Position numbers and translations under genes: made by a program | Shown: positions 28,000-36,725 of the stretch, one piece after another | Layout: every line of letters starts with the position of its first letter | Numbering within the stretch: position 1 is the first letter of the stretch | Notes under the pieces: generated by a model | The model's input: the letters and a program-made list of their open reading frames with translations, nothing else | The model's database searches: none | What the model was told of the DNA's origin: nothing | DNA from: Kitasatospora sp. CB01950 | GTDB lineage: Bacteria > Actinomycetota > Actinomycetes > Streptomycetales > Streptomycetaceae | NCBI RefSeq assembly: GCF_001905465.1 | Contig: NZ_LISX01000007.1 | Location: forward strand, 134,891-198,890 | Direction: 5' to 3' | DNA: 64,000 nt

Positions 28000-28650
28000 A
28001 TGACCGTCTGGACCCGGCCCGCCCTGTGGTGGCGCTGCGCCATAGCCCTGTCCGCGTTCCTGGGGATCTACCTCAGCAACAGCTCGCTGGTGTACTTCAC
28101 GCTGCAGAGCAACGTGCTCGTGGTCGGGTACTTCCTCGGCGCGGCGTACTGGATGGTCAAGCGCGGCACCGCCGACGCCCCCGCGCCCCGGCTGCGCGGT
28201 GCCGTCGTCCTGTACATCACCATCACCGGCATCGTCGCGCACGTGCTGCTCAACCACGGCGAGAACCCGCTGCCCGGCCTGGTCTCCGGCCCCGACCGCC
28301 TCCAGCACTGGTCGAGTTTCTTCCTGCACTACACCACCCCGCTGATGGTCCTCGCGGACTGGCTGGTACTCTCCCCCCGCAACGCCTCCCGCTGGCGCGA
28401 CCTCCCGCTCTGGCTCTCCTACCCCCTCGGCTACGCCTTCCTCACCGAGGCCCGCGCCATCGCCTTCCCGGACTTCCCTCTCCGCTACCCCTACTTCTTC
28501 CTCGACCCCACCGAGAAGGGCTACGGCTGGGTCGGCCTCCAAATGATCCAGCTCACCCTCGAATTCGTCGTCCTCGCCGCCCTCGTCATCGCCCTCGACC
28601 GCCTCGGCACCAGACTCCGCCGCACCCCCGCAACCCCCGTCGAGGCCTGA
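28000..28650 (+). CDS. Pr6Pr-family integral membrane protein
   Basis: A 216-residue protein with six predicted membrane helices. The segment YLSNSSLVYFTLQSNVLVVGYF carries the FTxQSN motif typical of the Pr6Pr (FAR-17a/AIG1-like) family. GIVAHVLLNHGENPL and HWSSFFLHYTTPLMVLADWL hold conserved His and Asp residues within membrane segments. Bacterial members are uncharacterised; eukaryotic relatives include fatty-acid-ester hydrolases. An in-frame GTG at 27943 exists but overlaps the promoter, so ATG 28000 is used. It converges on the IclR gene with stops 4 bp apart. Confidence 0.87.
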   Translation: MTVWTRPALWWRCAIALSAFLGIYLSNSSLVYFTLQSNVLVVGYFLGAAYWMVKRGTADAPAPRLRGAVVLYITITGIVAHVLLNHGENPLPGLVSGPDRLQHWSSFFLHYTTPLMVLADWLVLSPRNASRWRDLPLWLSYPLGYAFLTEARAIAFPDFPLRYPYFFLDPTEKGYGWVGLQMIQLTLEFVVLAALVIALDRLGTRLRRTPATPVEA

Positions 28651-28654
28651 CGCG

Positions 28655-29464
28655 TCAGCGGGTGGAGCCCATGGTCTTCGACACTCTCGCGGCGGTGGCG
28701 GCGACGACCGGGCCGAGTTCGCGGGCGCGGGCGGCGGTGATGCGGGAGGTGAGGGCGGAGGTGGAGATGGCGCCGATGACGGTGTTGTTGTGGTCGAACA
28801 CGGGGGCGGCGATGCAGCGGACCTCGGGTTCGTTCTCGCGGTCGTCGACGGCGTAGCCGCGGGTGCGGATGCGGGTGAGTTCGGTGCGCAGGGCGGCGGC
28901 CGAGGTCAGGGTGCGGGGGGTGATCGCGGGGAGGCCGTGGGCGATCACGGTGGCGATGGCCTCCTCGGGCATCCAGGCGAGCATGGCTTTGCCGACCGCG
29001 GTGCAGTACATGGGGGCGCGGCTGCCGATCCGTGAGGCCATCCGGACGGCGGTCTCGTTCTCGACCTTGTCGACGTAGACCACGTACGGCGCGTCGGGGA
29101 CGCACAGGTGGACGGTGCCGCCGACCTCGCGCATCAGCTGGTGGGCCTCCTCGGAGGCGGCGGTGCGCAGGTCGAGGGTGGCCAGGTAGGCCTGGCCGAG
29201 CTGGAGGGCGCCGGGGCCGAGCCGGAAGTGCCCGGTGTCGCGGTCGCGGGCCAGCAGTTGGGCGTCGACCAGCGGCGCGGCGAGCCGCAGCACGGTGGAC
29301 TTCGACATACCGAGCCCGTCGGCGAGCGCGGTCAGGCTGAGGTCGCGGCCGGCCGCGGCGTGGTCGCGGACGTGTTCGAGCACCGCCAGGGCGCGGCGCA
29401 GCGACGCGGACTGGTTGCGTTCCGGCCGGTCGGCGGGCCGGCTGTCGGCGGCGGTGCTGGTCAT
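28655..29464 (-). CDS. IclR-family transcriptional regulator
   Basis: A 269-residue IclR-type regulator. The N-terminal winged helix SLRRALAVLEHVRDHAAAGRDLSLTALADGLGMSKSTVLRLAAPLVDAQLL spans about residues 21-72. The C-terminal effector domain includes SRIGSRAPMYCTAVGKAMLAWM and GYAVDDRENEPEVRCIAAPVFDHNN, the conserved ligand-pocket segments. It is divergent from a carbohydrate ABC importer, and a palindrome lies between them. It probably represses that importer until the transported compound or a derived acid is present. The ATG at 29464 is the first start giving a full-length family protein. Confidence 0.92.
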   Translation of the reverse strand: MTSTAADSRPADRPERNQSASLRRALAVLEHVRDHAAAGRDLSLTALADGLGMSKSTVLRLAAPLVDAQLLARDRDTGHFRLGPGALQLGQAYLATLDLRTAASEEAHQLMREVGGTVHLCVPDAPYVVYVDKVENETAVRMASRIGSRAPMYCTAVGKAMLAWMPEEAIATVIAHGLPAITPRTLTSAAALRTELTRIRTRGYAVDDRENEPEVRCIAAPVFDHNNTVIGAISTSALTSRITAARARELGPVVAATAARVSKTMGSTR

Positions 29465-29516
29465 GGGGTGTGACGCTACGGCGCGCCGGGGTCCGGTGCC
29501 AGATCCGCAGCACATC

Positions 29517-29576
29517 GTTTTGCAGTGCAGAACTTTCGCGCTCTGCTCTTGTCGGCGTGCCCGGCGGCTTTCTAAT
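29517..29576 (+). promoter_or_regulatory. IclR-type palindrome and promoter of the first sugar ABC operon
   Basis: GTTTTGCA-G-TGCAGAAC (29517-29533) is an 8-1-8 palindrome with one mismatch, of the TGCA-centred kind bound by IclR proteins. Sixteen bases further on, TTGTCG (29549-29554), a 16-bp spacer and TCTAAT (29571-29576) form a plausible promoter for the solute-binding-protein gene. Confidence 0.5.
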
Positions 29577-29667
29577 GTCCCGCTCACACCGATCCCCCAC
29601 CGCATGTCCGAGTTTTCTCCGGATCGTGCAGGTACATCCCGCTTTCGGCGAGGAGATGACGTTGAGC

Positions 29668-30966
29668 ATGAAGAAGCTGGCCCGTGGTGCTGCCCTTGCC
29701 GTGCTGGCGGGCACCGTGGCCACGGCCTGCGCGCCGGGCACCGCCAAGACCGCCTCGTCGGAGGACAAGCAGACCGGCACCGTGAAGGTCTGGCTGTACG
29801 ACGAGGCGAACCGGGCGCCGAAGGAGCAGGTGGTGGCGCAGGCCGTCGCCGACTTCAAGGCGAAGCACGCGGGCGTCGAGGTGCAGGTGTCGTACATTCC
29901 GACCGATGCCGGTCCGCGCGCGGAGAAGATGAAGGGCGCGTTCAACGACCCGTCCTCCGCGCCGGACGTGGTGGAGTTCGGCAACACCGACCTGTTCGGC
30001 TACACCGCCTCGGGCGGCCTCGCCGACATCACCTCCGACCTGGCGAGCTGGGAGGAGGGCAAGGACCTGCCGCAGGACCTGAAGGACACCGCGGTGGTGG
30101 ACGGCAAGACGTACGGCCTGCCGTGGTGGCTGGGCGTGCGCGCGCTGTACTACCGCACCGACGTCTTCACCGAGCTGGGCCTGTCCGCGCCGACCACCTA
30201 CGCGGAGCTGAAGTCGGCGGCGGAGAAGGTCCGTTCGGCGCACGGCGACATGCTGGGCATCGCGGTGGGCGGCAAGTACACCTTCGGCGCGCTGCCGTTC
30301 GTCTGGGCGAACGGCGGTGACCTGGCGACGGCGAACGGTTCGGCGTACACCTCGGCGATCGACTCGGAGAAGTCGCAGGCCGGCGTGAAGGCGTACACCG
30401 ACCTGTTCACGGACGGGATCTGTCCGGCGCAGCAGTGCGCCGATCTGACCGGCGGCAAGACGGTGGAGTCGTTCGCGGCGGGCAAGGCCGGCATGGCGAT
30501 CCTGCCGAACTCCTCGCGCAGCGCGGTGGAGGCGGGCGCCGCGAAGGGCAAGTACGCGATCGTTCCGCTGCCGGGCACGGCGGCCGGCCAGGTCGCGCCG
30601 GCGTTCTCCGGCGGCAACGACCTGGGCGTCATGAAGTCCACCCAGCACCGCAGCCTGGCGGTCGACTTCATCAAGGAACTCGCTTCGAAGAAGAACCAGT
30701 TGGCGCTGTTCGACGCGATGGGCAACCTGCCGACGCTCACCTCGGCGCGCGCCGAGGTGTCGCAGAAGCAGCCGTGGCTGAAGCCGTTCACCGACACCAT
30801 CGAGGCGGGCACCAAGTTCGTCCCGAAGGACGCCGCCTGGGCGAAGATCGACGCCCAGAACGTGGTGCCGACGATGCTCCAGAAGGTCATCACCGGCAAG
30901 GCCGACGTGGCTGCCGCGACCAAGGAGGCGGCGGCCTCGATGAACTCCTCCTTCAGCGGCAAGTAG
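29668..30966 (+). CDS. ABC transporter solute-binding lipoprotein, carbohydrate type (family 1)
   Basis: A 432-residue extracellular solute-binding protein. MKKLARGAALAVLAGTVATAC is a lipoprotein signal peptide with Cys at residue 21. The mature part, with VKVWLYDEANRAPKEQVVAQAVADFKAKHAGVEVQVSYIP, VVEFGNTDLFGYTASGGLADIT and YGLPWWLGVRALYYR, has the family 1 (maltose/oligosaccharide) pattern. It captures a sugar outside the membrane and passes it to the two permeases encoded next. The start could be ATG 29656, TTG 29662 or ATG 29668; AGGAG at 29651-29655 fits the later ones. No ATPase gene is nearby, so a shared MsiK-like ATPase is expected. Confidence 0.93.
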   Translation: MKKLARGAALAVLAGTVATACAPGTAKTASSEDKQTGTVKVWLYDEANRAPKEQVVAQAVADFKAKHAGVEVQVSYIPTDAGPRAEKMKGAFNDPSSAPDVVEFGNTDLFGYTASGGLADITSDLASWEEGKDLPQDLKDTAVVDGKTYGLPWWLGVRALYYRTDVFTELGLSAPTTYAELKSAAEKVRSAHGDMLGIAVGGKYTFGALPFVWANGGDLATANGSAYTSAIDSEKSQAGVKAYTDLFTDGICPAQQCADLTGGKTVESFAAGKAGMAILPNSSRSAVEAGAAKGKYAIVPLPGTAAGQVAPAFSGGNDLGVMKSTQHRSLAVDFIKELASKKNQLALFDAMGNLPTLTSARAEVSQKQPWLKPFTDTIEAGTKFVPKDAAWAKIDAQNVVPTMLQKVITGKADVAAATKEAAASMNSSFSGK

Positions 30967-31011
30967 CCGTCGACCCGGCGTCAATCTGTAGGAACGAAAC
31001 GGAAGTTGTCG

Positions 31012-31986
31012 ATGCCTGCCACGACCGTCACCGCCCGGGCGGACCACGGGGACTCCCCGGTCCGCCCGGCGGGCGGCGCCCCCGCGAAGGGCCGCCGCCG
31101 ATCCGGGCCGCTCGCCCGAATCCCCGTCCCGCTGTGGCTGCTGCTGCCGGCCGCGCTGGTGCTGATCCCGCTGTTCGGCTATCCGCTGTACCAGTTGGGC
31201 CTGCTGTCGGTGCTCAAGTTCGGCCAGCCGCAGGCGTCCGGCGGGGTGCCGACCGAGTTCGTCGGACTGTCCAACTACACGGACGTGCTGGGCGATGCGC
31301 AGTTCTGGTCGGTGCTCGGCCAGACCCTGGCGTTCGCCGCGTTCTGCGTCGTCGCCACCCTGGCCGTGGGCGCGGTGTGCGCGGTGCTGCTGACCCGGGT
31401 CGGCAAGTGGCCGCGGCTGCTGCTGATGTTCGGCGCGCTCGGCGCGTGGGCCGCGCCCGCGATGACCGGCTCCACGGTGTGGATGTTCCTGCTGGACACC
31501 AACTCCGGCCTGGTCAACGAGATCCTGGGCACCCAGGGCCACAACTGGATGTACGACAAGTGGTCGGCGTTCGCGATGGTCGCCGTGGTCGTGGTCTGGC
31601 ACAGCTTCCCGTTCGTGATGATCACCCTCTACGCGGGCATCCAGGCCATCCCGGACTCCGTCCTGGAGGCCGCCCGCCTGGACGGCGCCGGCACCGCCAC
31701 GATCTTCCGCAGGATCATGCTGCCGATGCTGCGGCCGCTGCTGGTGATCGTGGTCATCCAGTCGATCATCTGGGACTTCAAGGTCTTCACCCAGATCTAT
31801 GTGATGACCGGGGGCGGCGGCATCGCCGGTCAGAACCTCGTCCTCAACGTGTACGCCTACCAGAAGGCGTTCGTCGCGGAGAACTACAGCCTCGGCGCGG
31901 CGATCGGCGTCCTGATGACGCTGATCCTGCTGGCCGTCACCGCCGTGTACATCCGCAGCCTGCGTCGCTCCGGGGAGGAACTGTGA
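31012..31986 (+). CDS. ABC transporter permease, MalF-like (sugar importer)
   Basis: A 324-residue membrane protein with six core helices. EAARLDGAGTATIFRRIMLPMLRPLL (about 222-247) is the EAA loop that docks the ATPase. The N terminus is a 35-residue hydrophilic extension. The ATG at 31012 has GGAAG six bases upstream; the TTG at 31006 would add two residues. It follows the binding-protein gene by 45 bp and overlaps the next permease gene by 4 bp (GTGA), so the three are one operon. Confidence 0.93.
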   Translation: MPATTVTARADHGDSPVRPAGGAPAKGRRRSGPLARIPVPLWLLLPAALVLIPLFGYPLYQLGLLSVLKFGQPQASGGVPTEFVGLSNYTDVLGDAQFWSVLGQTLAFAAFCVVATLAVGAVCAVLLTRVGKWPRLLLMFGALGAWAAPAMTGSTVWMFLLDTNSGLVNEILGTQGHNWMYDKWSAFAMVAVVVVWHSFPFVMITLYAGIQAIPDSVLEAARLDGAGTATIFRRIMLPMLRPLLVIVVIQSIIWDFKVFTQIYVMTGGGGIAGQNLVLNVYAYQKAFVAENYSLGAAIGVLMTLILLAVTAVYIRSLRRSGEEL

Positions 31987-32831
31987 AGCGTGACAACCGC
32001 GTCCTGAGGCAGGGCGCGAACGTACTGGCGATCGTGCTCGCCCTGCTGACGGTCTTCCCGCTGTACTGGATGGTGCTCTCCGCGCTCAAGCCGAAGGGCG
32101 AGATCACCTCCGCGCATCCGCGGCCCTGGACGTTCGCCCCGACGCTCGACAACTTCCGCAACGCGCTGGGGGTTTCGGGCTTCGGGCGGTACTTCCTGAA
32201 CAGCATGGCGGTCGCCGTGGTCGTGGTGGTGGTCTCGGCCGCGATCGCGTTCCTCGCGGCCGTCGCGCTGTCCCGGTTCAAGTTCCGGTTCAGGACCACC
32301 ATTCTGATCATGTTCCTGGTCGCGCAGATGGTCCCGGTCGAGGCGCTCACCATCCCGCTGTTCTTCCTGGTGCGCGACATCGGCACGGTCGCACCCGGCT
32401 TCGGCCTCTCCTCGCTGGGCGCGCTGATGCTGGTCAACCTGGCCTTCTCGCTGCCGTTCGCGGTCTGGATGCTGCGCGGCTTCGTCGCCGCCGTCCCCGA
32501 GTCGCTGGAGGAGGCCGCCCGGATCGACGGCGCGAGCCGCTTCACCATCCTGTGGCGCATCCTCTTCCCGCTGGTCGCGCCCGGCCTCGCGGCGACCAGC
32601 GTGTTCTCCTTCATCACCGCCTGGAACGACTTCGTGTTCGCCAAGACGCTGATCCTGGACACCGACCACCAGACCCTGCCGGCGGCCCTGATGGTGTTCT
32701 TCAAGCCGGACGAGAACGACTGGGGCGGCATCATGGCGGCCTCCACCCTGATGACCGTTCCGGTGCTGATCTTCTTCGTCCTCGTCCAGCGGCACATGGT
32801 GTCCGGCCTCGGCGGCGCGGTGAAGGACTGA
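31983..32831 (+). CDS. ABC transporter permease, MalG-like (sugar importer)
   Basis: A 282-residue membrane protein with six helices and the EAA loop EEAARIDGASRFTILWRILFPLVAPG (about 178-203). MVPVEALTIPLFFLVRDIGTV and FITAWNDFVFAKTLI are typical of MalG-type carbohydrate permeases. The GTG start overlaps the preceding stop (GTGA), indicating coupled translation. With the MalF-like partner it forms the transmembrane channel. The operon ends here, and the gene converges on the AroA-type gene after 25 bp. Confidence 0.93.
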   Translation: MKRDNRVLRQGANVLAIVLALLTVFPLYWMVLSALKPKGEITSAHPRPWTFAPTLDNFRNALGVSGFGRYFLNSMAVAVVVVVVSAAIAFLAAVALSRFKFRFRTTILIMFLVAQMVPVEALTIPLFFLVRDIGTVAPGFGLSSLGALMLVNLAFSLPFAVWMLRGFVAAVPESLEEAARIDGASRFTILWRILFPLVAPGLAATSVFSFITAWNDFVFAKTLILDTDHQTLPAALMVFFKPDENDWGGIMAASTLMTVPVLIFFVLVQRHMVSGLGGAVKD

Positions 32832-32856
32832 CCTGCCGGCCGCCGCCCGCCGCCGG

Positions 32857-34077
32857 CTACCCGGCCCAGGCGGCGAACGCCTCGTGGAAGCCGGGGAAGG
32901 TCTTGCGCACGCACCCGGGGTCGTCGAACGTGATCCCGGGCGTGCGCAGCCCCGTGACCGCGAACGACATGACGATCCGGTGGTCGCCGTGGGTGGCGAT
33001 CTCCGCCGCCTTCGGCGTCCCGGGCCGGATCTCGATCCAGTCCCGCCCGGTCCGCACGTCGATGCCGAGCCGCCGCAGGTTCTCCGCGCAGGCGTCCAGG
33101 CGGTCGCACTCCTTGACGCGGGTGTTGTACACGTCCTCGATCCGCACCGGGCCCGAGGCGAACGGCGCGATCGCGGCGAGGGTCGGCATGGTGTCGGAGA
33201 TGTCCCGCATGTTGACGGTGCCGCCGGTCAGCGCGCCGCCGGCCACCGTGGTCGCCTCCGCCCCGACCTCCACCTTCGCGCCCAGCTTCTCCAGCACCTC
33301 GACGAACCGCAGGTCGCCCTGCAACGCGTTCCGCCCCAGCCCGCGCACCGTCACCTCACGGCCCGTCACCGCGGCCGCCGCGAAGAAGTACGACGCCGTC
33401 GACGCGTCCGGCTCGATCGCGTACCGCGTCGCCGCGTAGCCGCCCGGCGGCACGTGGAAGGTGTTCCCCTCCCGCTCCACCTCGACGCCGAAGCTGCGCA
33501 TCATCGCGAGCGTGATCTCGACGTACGGCGCGGAGACCAGATCCGTCACCCGGATCCGCAGCCCGTTCTCCGTCAGCGGCCCGAGCAGCAGCAACGCCGT
33601 CAGGTACTGCGAGGACAGCCCGGCGTCCAGCGTCACCTCCCCGCCCTTCACCCCGTCCGTCCGCACACTCAACGGGTGGTGGCCGTCCTCCCCGTGACAC
33701 TCCACCTCAACGCCCAACTCCCGCAACGCCGTTGTCAACGGCCCCAGCGGCCGCCGCCGCATCTGCGCCGACGCGTCGAAGTGGAACGTCCCCCGCCCCG
33801 CGGCGACCAGCGCCGGCAGGAACCGCGCCGTCGTCGCCCCGTCCCGACAGAACACCCGCGCCCCGTCCACCCCCGGCCCCGCCGGCCGCCCCCCGACCCG
33901 CCACTCCCCCGCCCCGCGCGCCACCTCGTACCCCAGCGCGAGCAGCCCCTCCGCGAACCCCTCCGTATCGTCCGACACCAACGGCCGCACCAGCTCCGTC
34001 ACCCCGCCCGCGGCCGCCGCCAGGAACAACGCCCGCGCGGTGACCGACTTCGAACCGGGTATCTCGACGAACGTCAT
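32857..34077 (-). CDS. aroA: 3-phosphoshikimate 1-carboxyvinyltransferase (EPSP synthase) family protein
   Basis: A 406-residue EPSP synthase, joining shikimate-3-phosphate and PEP. Recognisable motifs are PGSKSVTARALFLAAAAGG (PEP/phosphate site), QMRRRPLGPL, DASTASYFFAAAAV, DTMPTLAAIAP with the catalytic Asp, NTRVKECDRLDACAENLRRLG and ATHGDHRIVMSFA. The loop corresponding to E. coli LGNAGTAMRPL reads CRDGATTARFLPAL here. Anchored on the Arg, the Gly96 position is Ala, as in glyphosate-insensitive enzymes. It is slightly shorter than primary-metabolism AroA and stands alone, so it may be a second, specialised copy. The ATG at 34077 is preceded by GGAG at seven bases. Confidence 0.88.
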   Translation of the reverse strand: MTFVEIPGSKSVTARALFLAAAAGGVTELVRPLVSDDTEGFAEGLLALGYEVARGAGEWRVGGRPAGPGVDGARVFCRDGATTARFLPALVAAGRGTFHFDASAQMRRRPLGPLTTALRELGVEVECHGEDGHHPLSVRTDGVKGGEVTLDAGLSSQYLTALLLLGPLTENGLRIRVTDLVSAPYVEITLAMMRSFGVEVEREGNTFHVPPGGYAATRYAIEPDASTASYFFAAAAVTGREVTVRGLGRNALQGDLRFVEVLEKLGAKVEVGAEATTVAGGALTGGTVNMRDISDTMPTLAAIAPFASGPVRIEDVYNTRVKECDRLDACAENLRRLGIDVRTGRDWIEIRPGTPKAAEIATHGDHRIVMSFAVTGLRTPGITFDDPGCVRKTFPGFHEAFAAWAG

Positions 34078-34259
34078 GGAGGCACTCCAACAACAACGAC
34101 AACAGAACCGCCCCCGATCCTGCCCTGCCACGCTTTTGCGAGACAGACCGTCTTACACCTCGGACGTCTCCCCTCACCGGACGCTTCCCCTGGATGGCCT
34201 TGAAGACGACACTGTGATGATCCATCAGGTAGTCACGGTCGCGGACGGTGGGGATCGGG
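34078..34259. other. AT-richer intergenic segment upstream of aroA-type gene
   Basis: This 182-bp interval has visibly lower GC than its surroundings (for example AACAACAACGACAACAG) and no convincing gene. A TAAGAC hexamer read leftward near 34142-34147 could be a -10 for the EPSP synthase gene. Confidence 0.35.
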
Positions 34260-34655
34260 CTACCGGTGCTCAGCGGTGAACCGTTCCAGAGTGGGGAAGG
34301 CGCCGGTGTCGGGCGTGCCGGACGACTCATACTGATCGAGTCCCCTCGTGAAAAGGGCGCGGCGGTACTGCCACTTGATGTGCTTGTCGTGCCGCGCGGG
34401 GTCGGTGGGCCGCATGAGGGCGAGGAAGAAGAAGCACTTGACGAGCAGGAAGTCGCCCAGGTGCTCGCTCGCCCGCTGCCCGATCAGGGGCGCGGTGGTC
34501 TCGTCGAGGGCGGCGGTGTAGGCGGCGCGCTGTTCCGGGGTGATCGTGTAGCCCTTGCCGCCGCCCTTGAACGCCACGATGTACCCCAGGACTTCGCGGC
34601 CGTCCTGCGCGATGCCGTCGAGCGTGGAGAACTCCTCGACGCCCGTTGACCGCAC
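34260..34655 (-). CDS. Hypothetical protein or gene remnant
   Basis: A possible 131-residue product from a GTG start, not matched to any family I recognise. The middle (GYIVAFKGGGKGYTITPEQRAAYTAALDETTAPLIGQRASEHLGDFLLVKCFFFLALM) looks protein-like, with an unusual CFFFLALM hydrophobic run, while the ends do not. Base composition is lower in GC and less codon-biased than neighbours, and no good ribosome-binding site precedes the GTG. It may be the degraded tail of an acquired gene. Flanking intergenic DNA on both sides is also atypical. Confidence 0.35.
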   Translation of the reverse strand: MRSTGVEEFSTLDGIAQDGREVLGYIVAFKGGGKGYTITPEQRAAYTAALDETTAPLIGQRASEHLGDFLLVKCFFFLALMRPTDPARHDKHIKWQYRRALFTRGLDQYESSGTPDTGAFPTLERFTAEHR

Positions 34656-34731
34656 ACGGCAGTGGGCCCCGCTGCCCCTCTTCCCGGGGCGGCGGGGCCT
34701 GCTTCCATTCGCGCTACGGAGGACTGTCGCG

Positions 34732-35787
34732 CTAGGCCGTGCGGGCGATCTCCTCGTGGGTGACCGGGTGGGCGAAGGGCAATCCGTCGACGTAGCGGGC
34801 GAGTTCGTCGGCGGCGGCGGCGGCCATGCGGTGGAGTTCGCCGCCGAGGGAGCCGGCGATGTGGGGGGTGAGGAGGACGTTGGGGAGGTCGTAGAGGGGG
34901 GAGTCGGCGGGGAGGGTCTCGGGGACGGTGACGTCGAGGATGGCGTCGATGCGGCCGGTGATCAGTTCGGCGGTGAGGGCGTCCTGGTCGATCAGGGAGC
35001 CGCGGGAGGTGTTGATCAGGGTCGCGCCGTCGGGCATCAGGGCGATCCGGCGGGCGTCCACCAGGTGCCTGGTCTCGGGGAGTTCGGGGGCGTGCACGCT
35101 CAACACGTCGGATCGGGCGCACAGTTCGTCCATGGAGACCAACTCGGCTCCCAGTGAGGATGCTTGAGTGGGCGTCACATACGGGTCGTGCAGCAGGAGT
35201 TCGAAGTCGTAGGGCGCGAGCAGTTCCAACACCCGCCGCCCGATCCGGGAGGCGCCGACGATGCCGACGGTGCGGCGGTAGTTGCCGGTGGCGGCGTACG
35301 CGGCCTGCCAGTCGTGGGGGGCCCGCCGGGAGCGGTAGTCGGCGGCCAGGCGCAGCACCGGCTTGTTGCTGAACAGGACGGCGGCGACGGTGAATTCGGC
35401 GACCGGCAGGGCGTTGGCCCAGGCGGCGGAGGTGATGCCGAGGCCGCGGTCCCAGCAGGCGTCGGTGATGTGGTGCTTGACGGAGCCGGCGGCGTGCAGG
35501 ACGGCGCGCAGGTGGGGTGCGGCGGCCAGGACGGAGTCCGTGAGCGGGGGGCAGCCCCAGCTGCTGATGAGGACCTCGGCGGAGGCGAGGGCGGCCGCAC
35601 CCTCCGGGGAGGTGAAGTCGTCGATGACCAACTCGGGGTCGAGGTCGGCGAGTTCGACCAGCCGGGCCATGGTGTCGGGGGAGATCAGCCGGGCGGCGAG
35701 GTCGCGGTGCATGGCGAGCAGGGCGCGCGGGCGGGTCCGGACAGTGGCGTCGGAGGGCGGTGCCTCGGCGGGCGCGGAGTTGGGCAT
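34732..35787 (-). CDS. D-isomer-specific 2-hydroxyacid dehydrogenase
   Basis: A 351-residue NAD(P)-dependent 2-hydroxyacid dehydrogenase, interconverting a 2-keto acid and its D-2-hydroxy acid. The Rossmann loop is TVGIVGASRIGRRVLELL (about 168-185). Catalytic residues appear as Arg in LINTSRGSLID, Glu in VTVPETLP and His in LLTPHIAGS. The N terminus to about residue 30 is a variable tail. It is the last gene of the leftward ABC-importer operon (41 bp after the second permease gene). It may reduce a keto acid formed in breakdown of the imported uronic-acid-like sugar, as inferred from the neighbourhood. Confidence 0.93.
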   Translation of the reverse strand: MPNSAPAEAPPSDATVRTRPRALLAMHRDLAARLISPDTMARLVELADLDPELVIDDFTSPEGAAALASAEVLISSWGCPPLTDSVLAAAPHLRAVLHAAGSVKHHITDACWDRGLGITSAAWANALPVAEFTVAAVLFSNKPVLRLAADYRSRRAPHDWQAAYAATGNYRRTVGIVGASRIGRRVLELLAPYDFELLLHDPYVTPTQASSLGAELVSMDELCARSDVLSVHAPELPETRHLVDARRIALMPDGATLINTSRGSLIDQDALTAELITGRIDAILDVTVPETLPADSPLYDLPNVLLTPHIAGSLGGELHRMAAAAADELARYVDGLPFAHPVTHEEIARTA

Positions 35788-35828
35788 GGCGGGGCTCCCC
35801 AGAAGGCGCAGTGGAAAGGAGGAGGGGT

Positions 35829-36725
35829 TTACTTGACGCTGCCGGCGGTCATTCCGGCCTTCCAGTGGCGCTGGAGCACCACGAAGGCGATGACCAGCGG
35901 CAGGACGGCGAGCAGCGAACCGGTGACCACCAGCGGGTAGTACTCGGGGAAGGCGTGGGTCTGGGCGTTCCAGGTGTACAGGCCGAGGCTGACCGGGAAG
36001 AGCCGGTTGTCGGAGAGCATGACCAGCGGCAGGAAGAAGTTGTTCCAGATCGCGGTGAACTGGAACAGGAAGATGGTGACGAAGCCGGGCATGACCATCT
36101 TCAGGCCGATCGACCAGAAGATCCGCAGTTCGCTCGCGCCGTCCATCCGGGCGGCCTCCAGGGTCTCGCCGGGCAGGTAGCCGGCGCAGAACACCCGGGC
36201 CAGGTACACCCCGAACGGGTTGACCAGGGAGGGCAGCAGCACCGCCCAGTAGGTGTTGACGATGTGCAGCTGGGAGGCCAGCAGGTACATCGGCAGGGCG
36301 AGCGCGGTGGTCGGCACCAGCACGCCGAGCAGCACGACGCCGAACAGCTTCTCCTTGCCGCGGAAGCTGTAGACGTGGAACGCGTAGCCGGCGCCGACGC
36401 AGATCAGCGCGCACAGCAGGGCCCCGATCCCGGCGTACAGCAGGGAGTTGAGGTACCAGCGGAAGTAGATGCCGTCGCCGGTGGTGGCCAGGTCCTGCAG
36501 GTTCTGGCCGAGGTGGAAGTTGTCGGCGCCCAGCGAGCGGCCGCCGATCAGGTCGGCGGTGTTCTTGGCGGAGGCGGTGATCAGCCAGCCGAGCGGCAGC
36601 AGGGTGTACAGGGTGGCCAGCGCCAGTGCCCCGTTGACGGCGGTCTTGGACAGCGTCCAGGGGCGGCGAGGCTTTCCGGGCTTCGCGGTGTCGGCGGCGG
36701 GGCGCACGGGGGTGAGGGTGCTCAT
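35829..36725 (-). CDS. ABC transporter permease, MalG-like (second sugar importer)
   Basis: A 298-residue membrane permease with six helices and the EAA loop LEAARMDGASELRIFWSIGLKMVMPG (about 195-220). FTAIWNNFFLPLVML is the typical following segment. The first 27 residues are a basic/Pro-rich cytoplasmic tail. Its ATG (36725) overlaps the stop of the preceding permease gene by 4 bp. The binding protein and both permeases therefore form one importer. Like the first importer, it lacks a dedicated ATPase gene. Confidence 0.93.
   Translation of the reverse strand: MSTLTPVRPAADTAKPGKPRRPWTLSKTAVNGALALATLYTLLPLGWLITASAKNTADLIGGRSLGADNFHLGQNLQDLATTGDGIYFRWYLNSLLYAGIGALLCALICVGAGYAFHVYSFRGKEKLFGVVLLGVLVPTTALALPMYLLASQLHIVNTYWAVLLPSLVNPFGVYLARVFCAGYLPGETLEAARMDGASELRIFWSIGLKMVMPGFVTIFLFQFTAIWNNFFLPLVMLSDNRLFPVSLGLYTWNAQTHAFPEYYPLVVTGSLLAVLPLVIAFVVLQRHWKAGMTAGSVK

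Noticed and set aside
34732-36414. 560-residue version of the 2-hydroxyacid dehydrogenase
   Set aside because: The added N terminus overlaps the permease gene in another frame; the start at 35787 gives a typical length.
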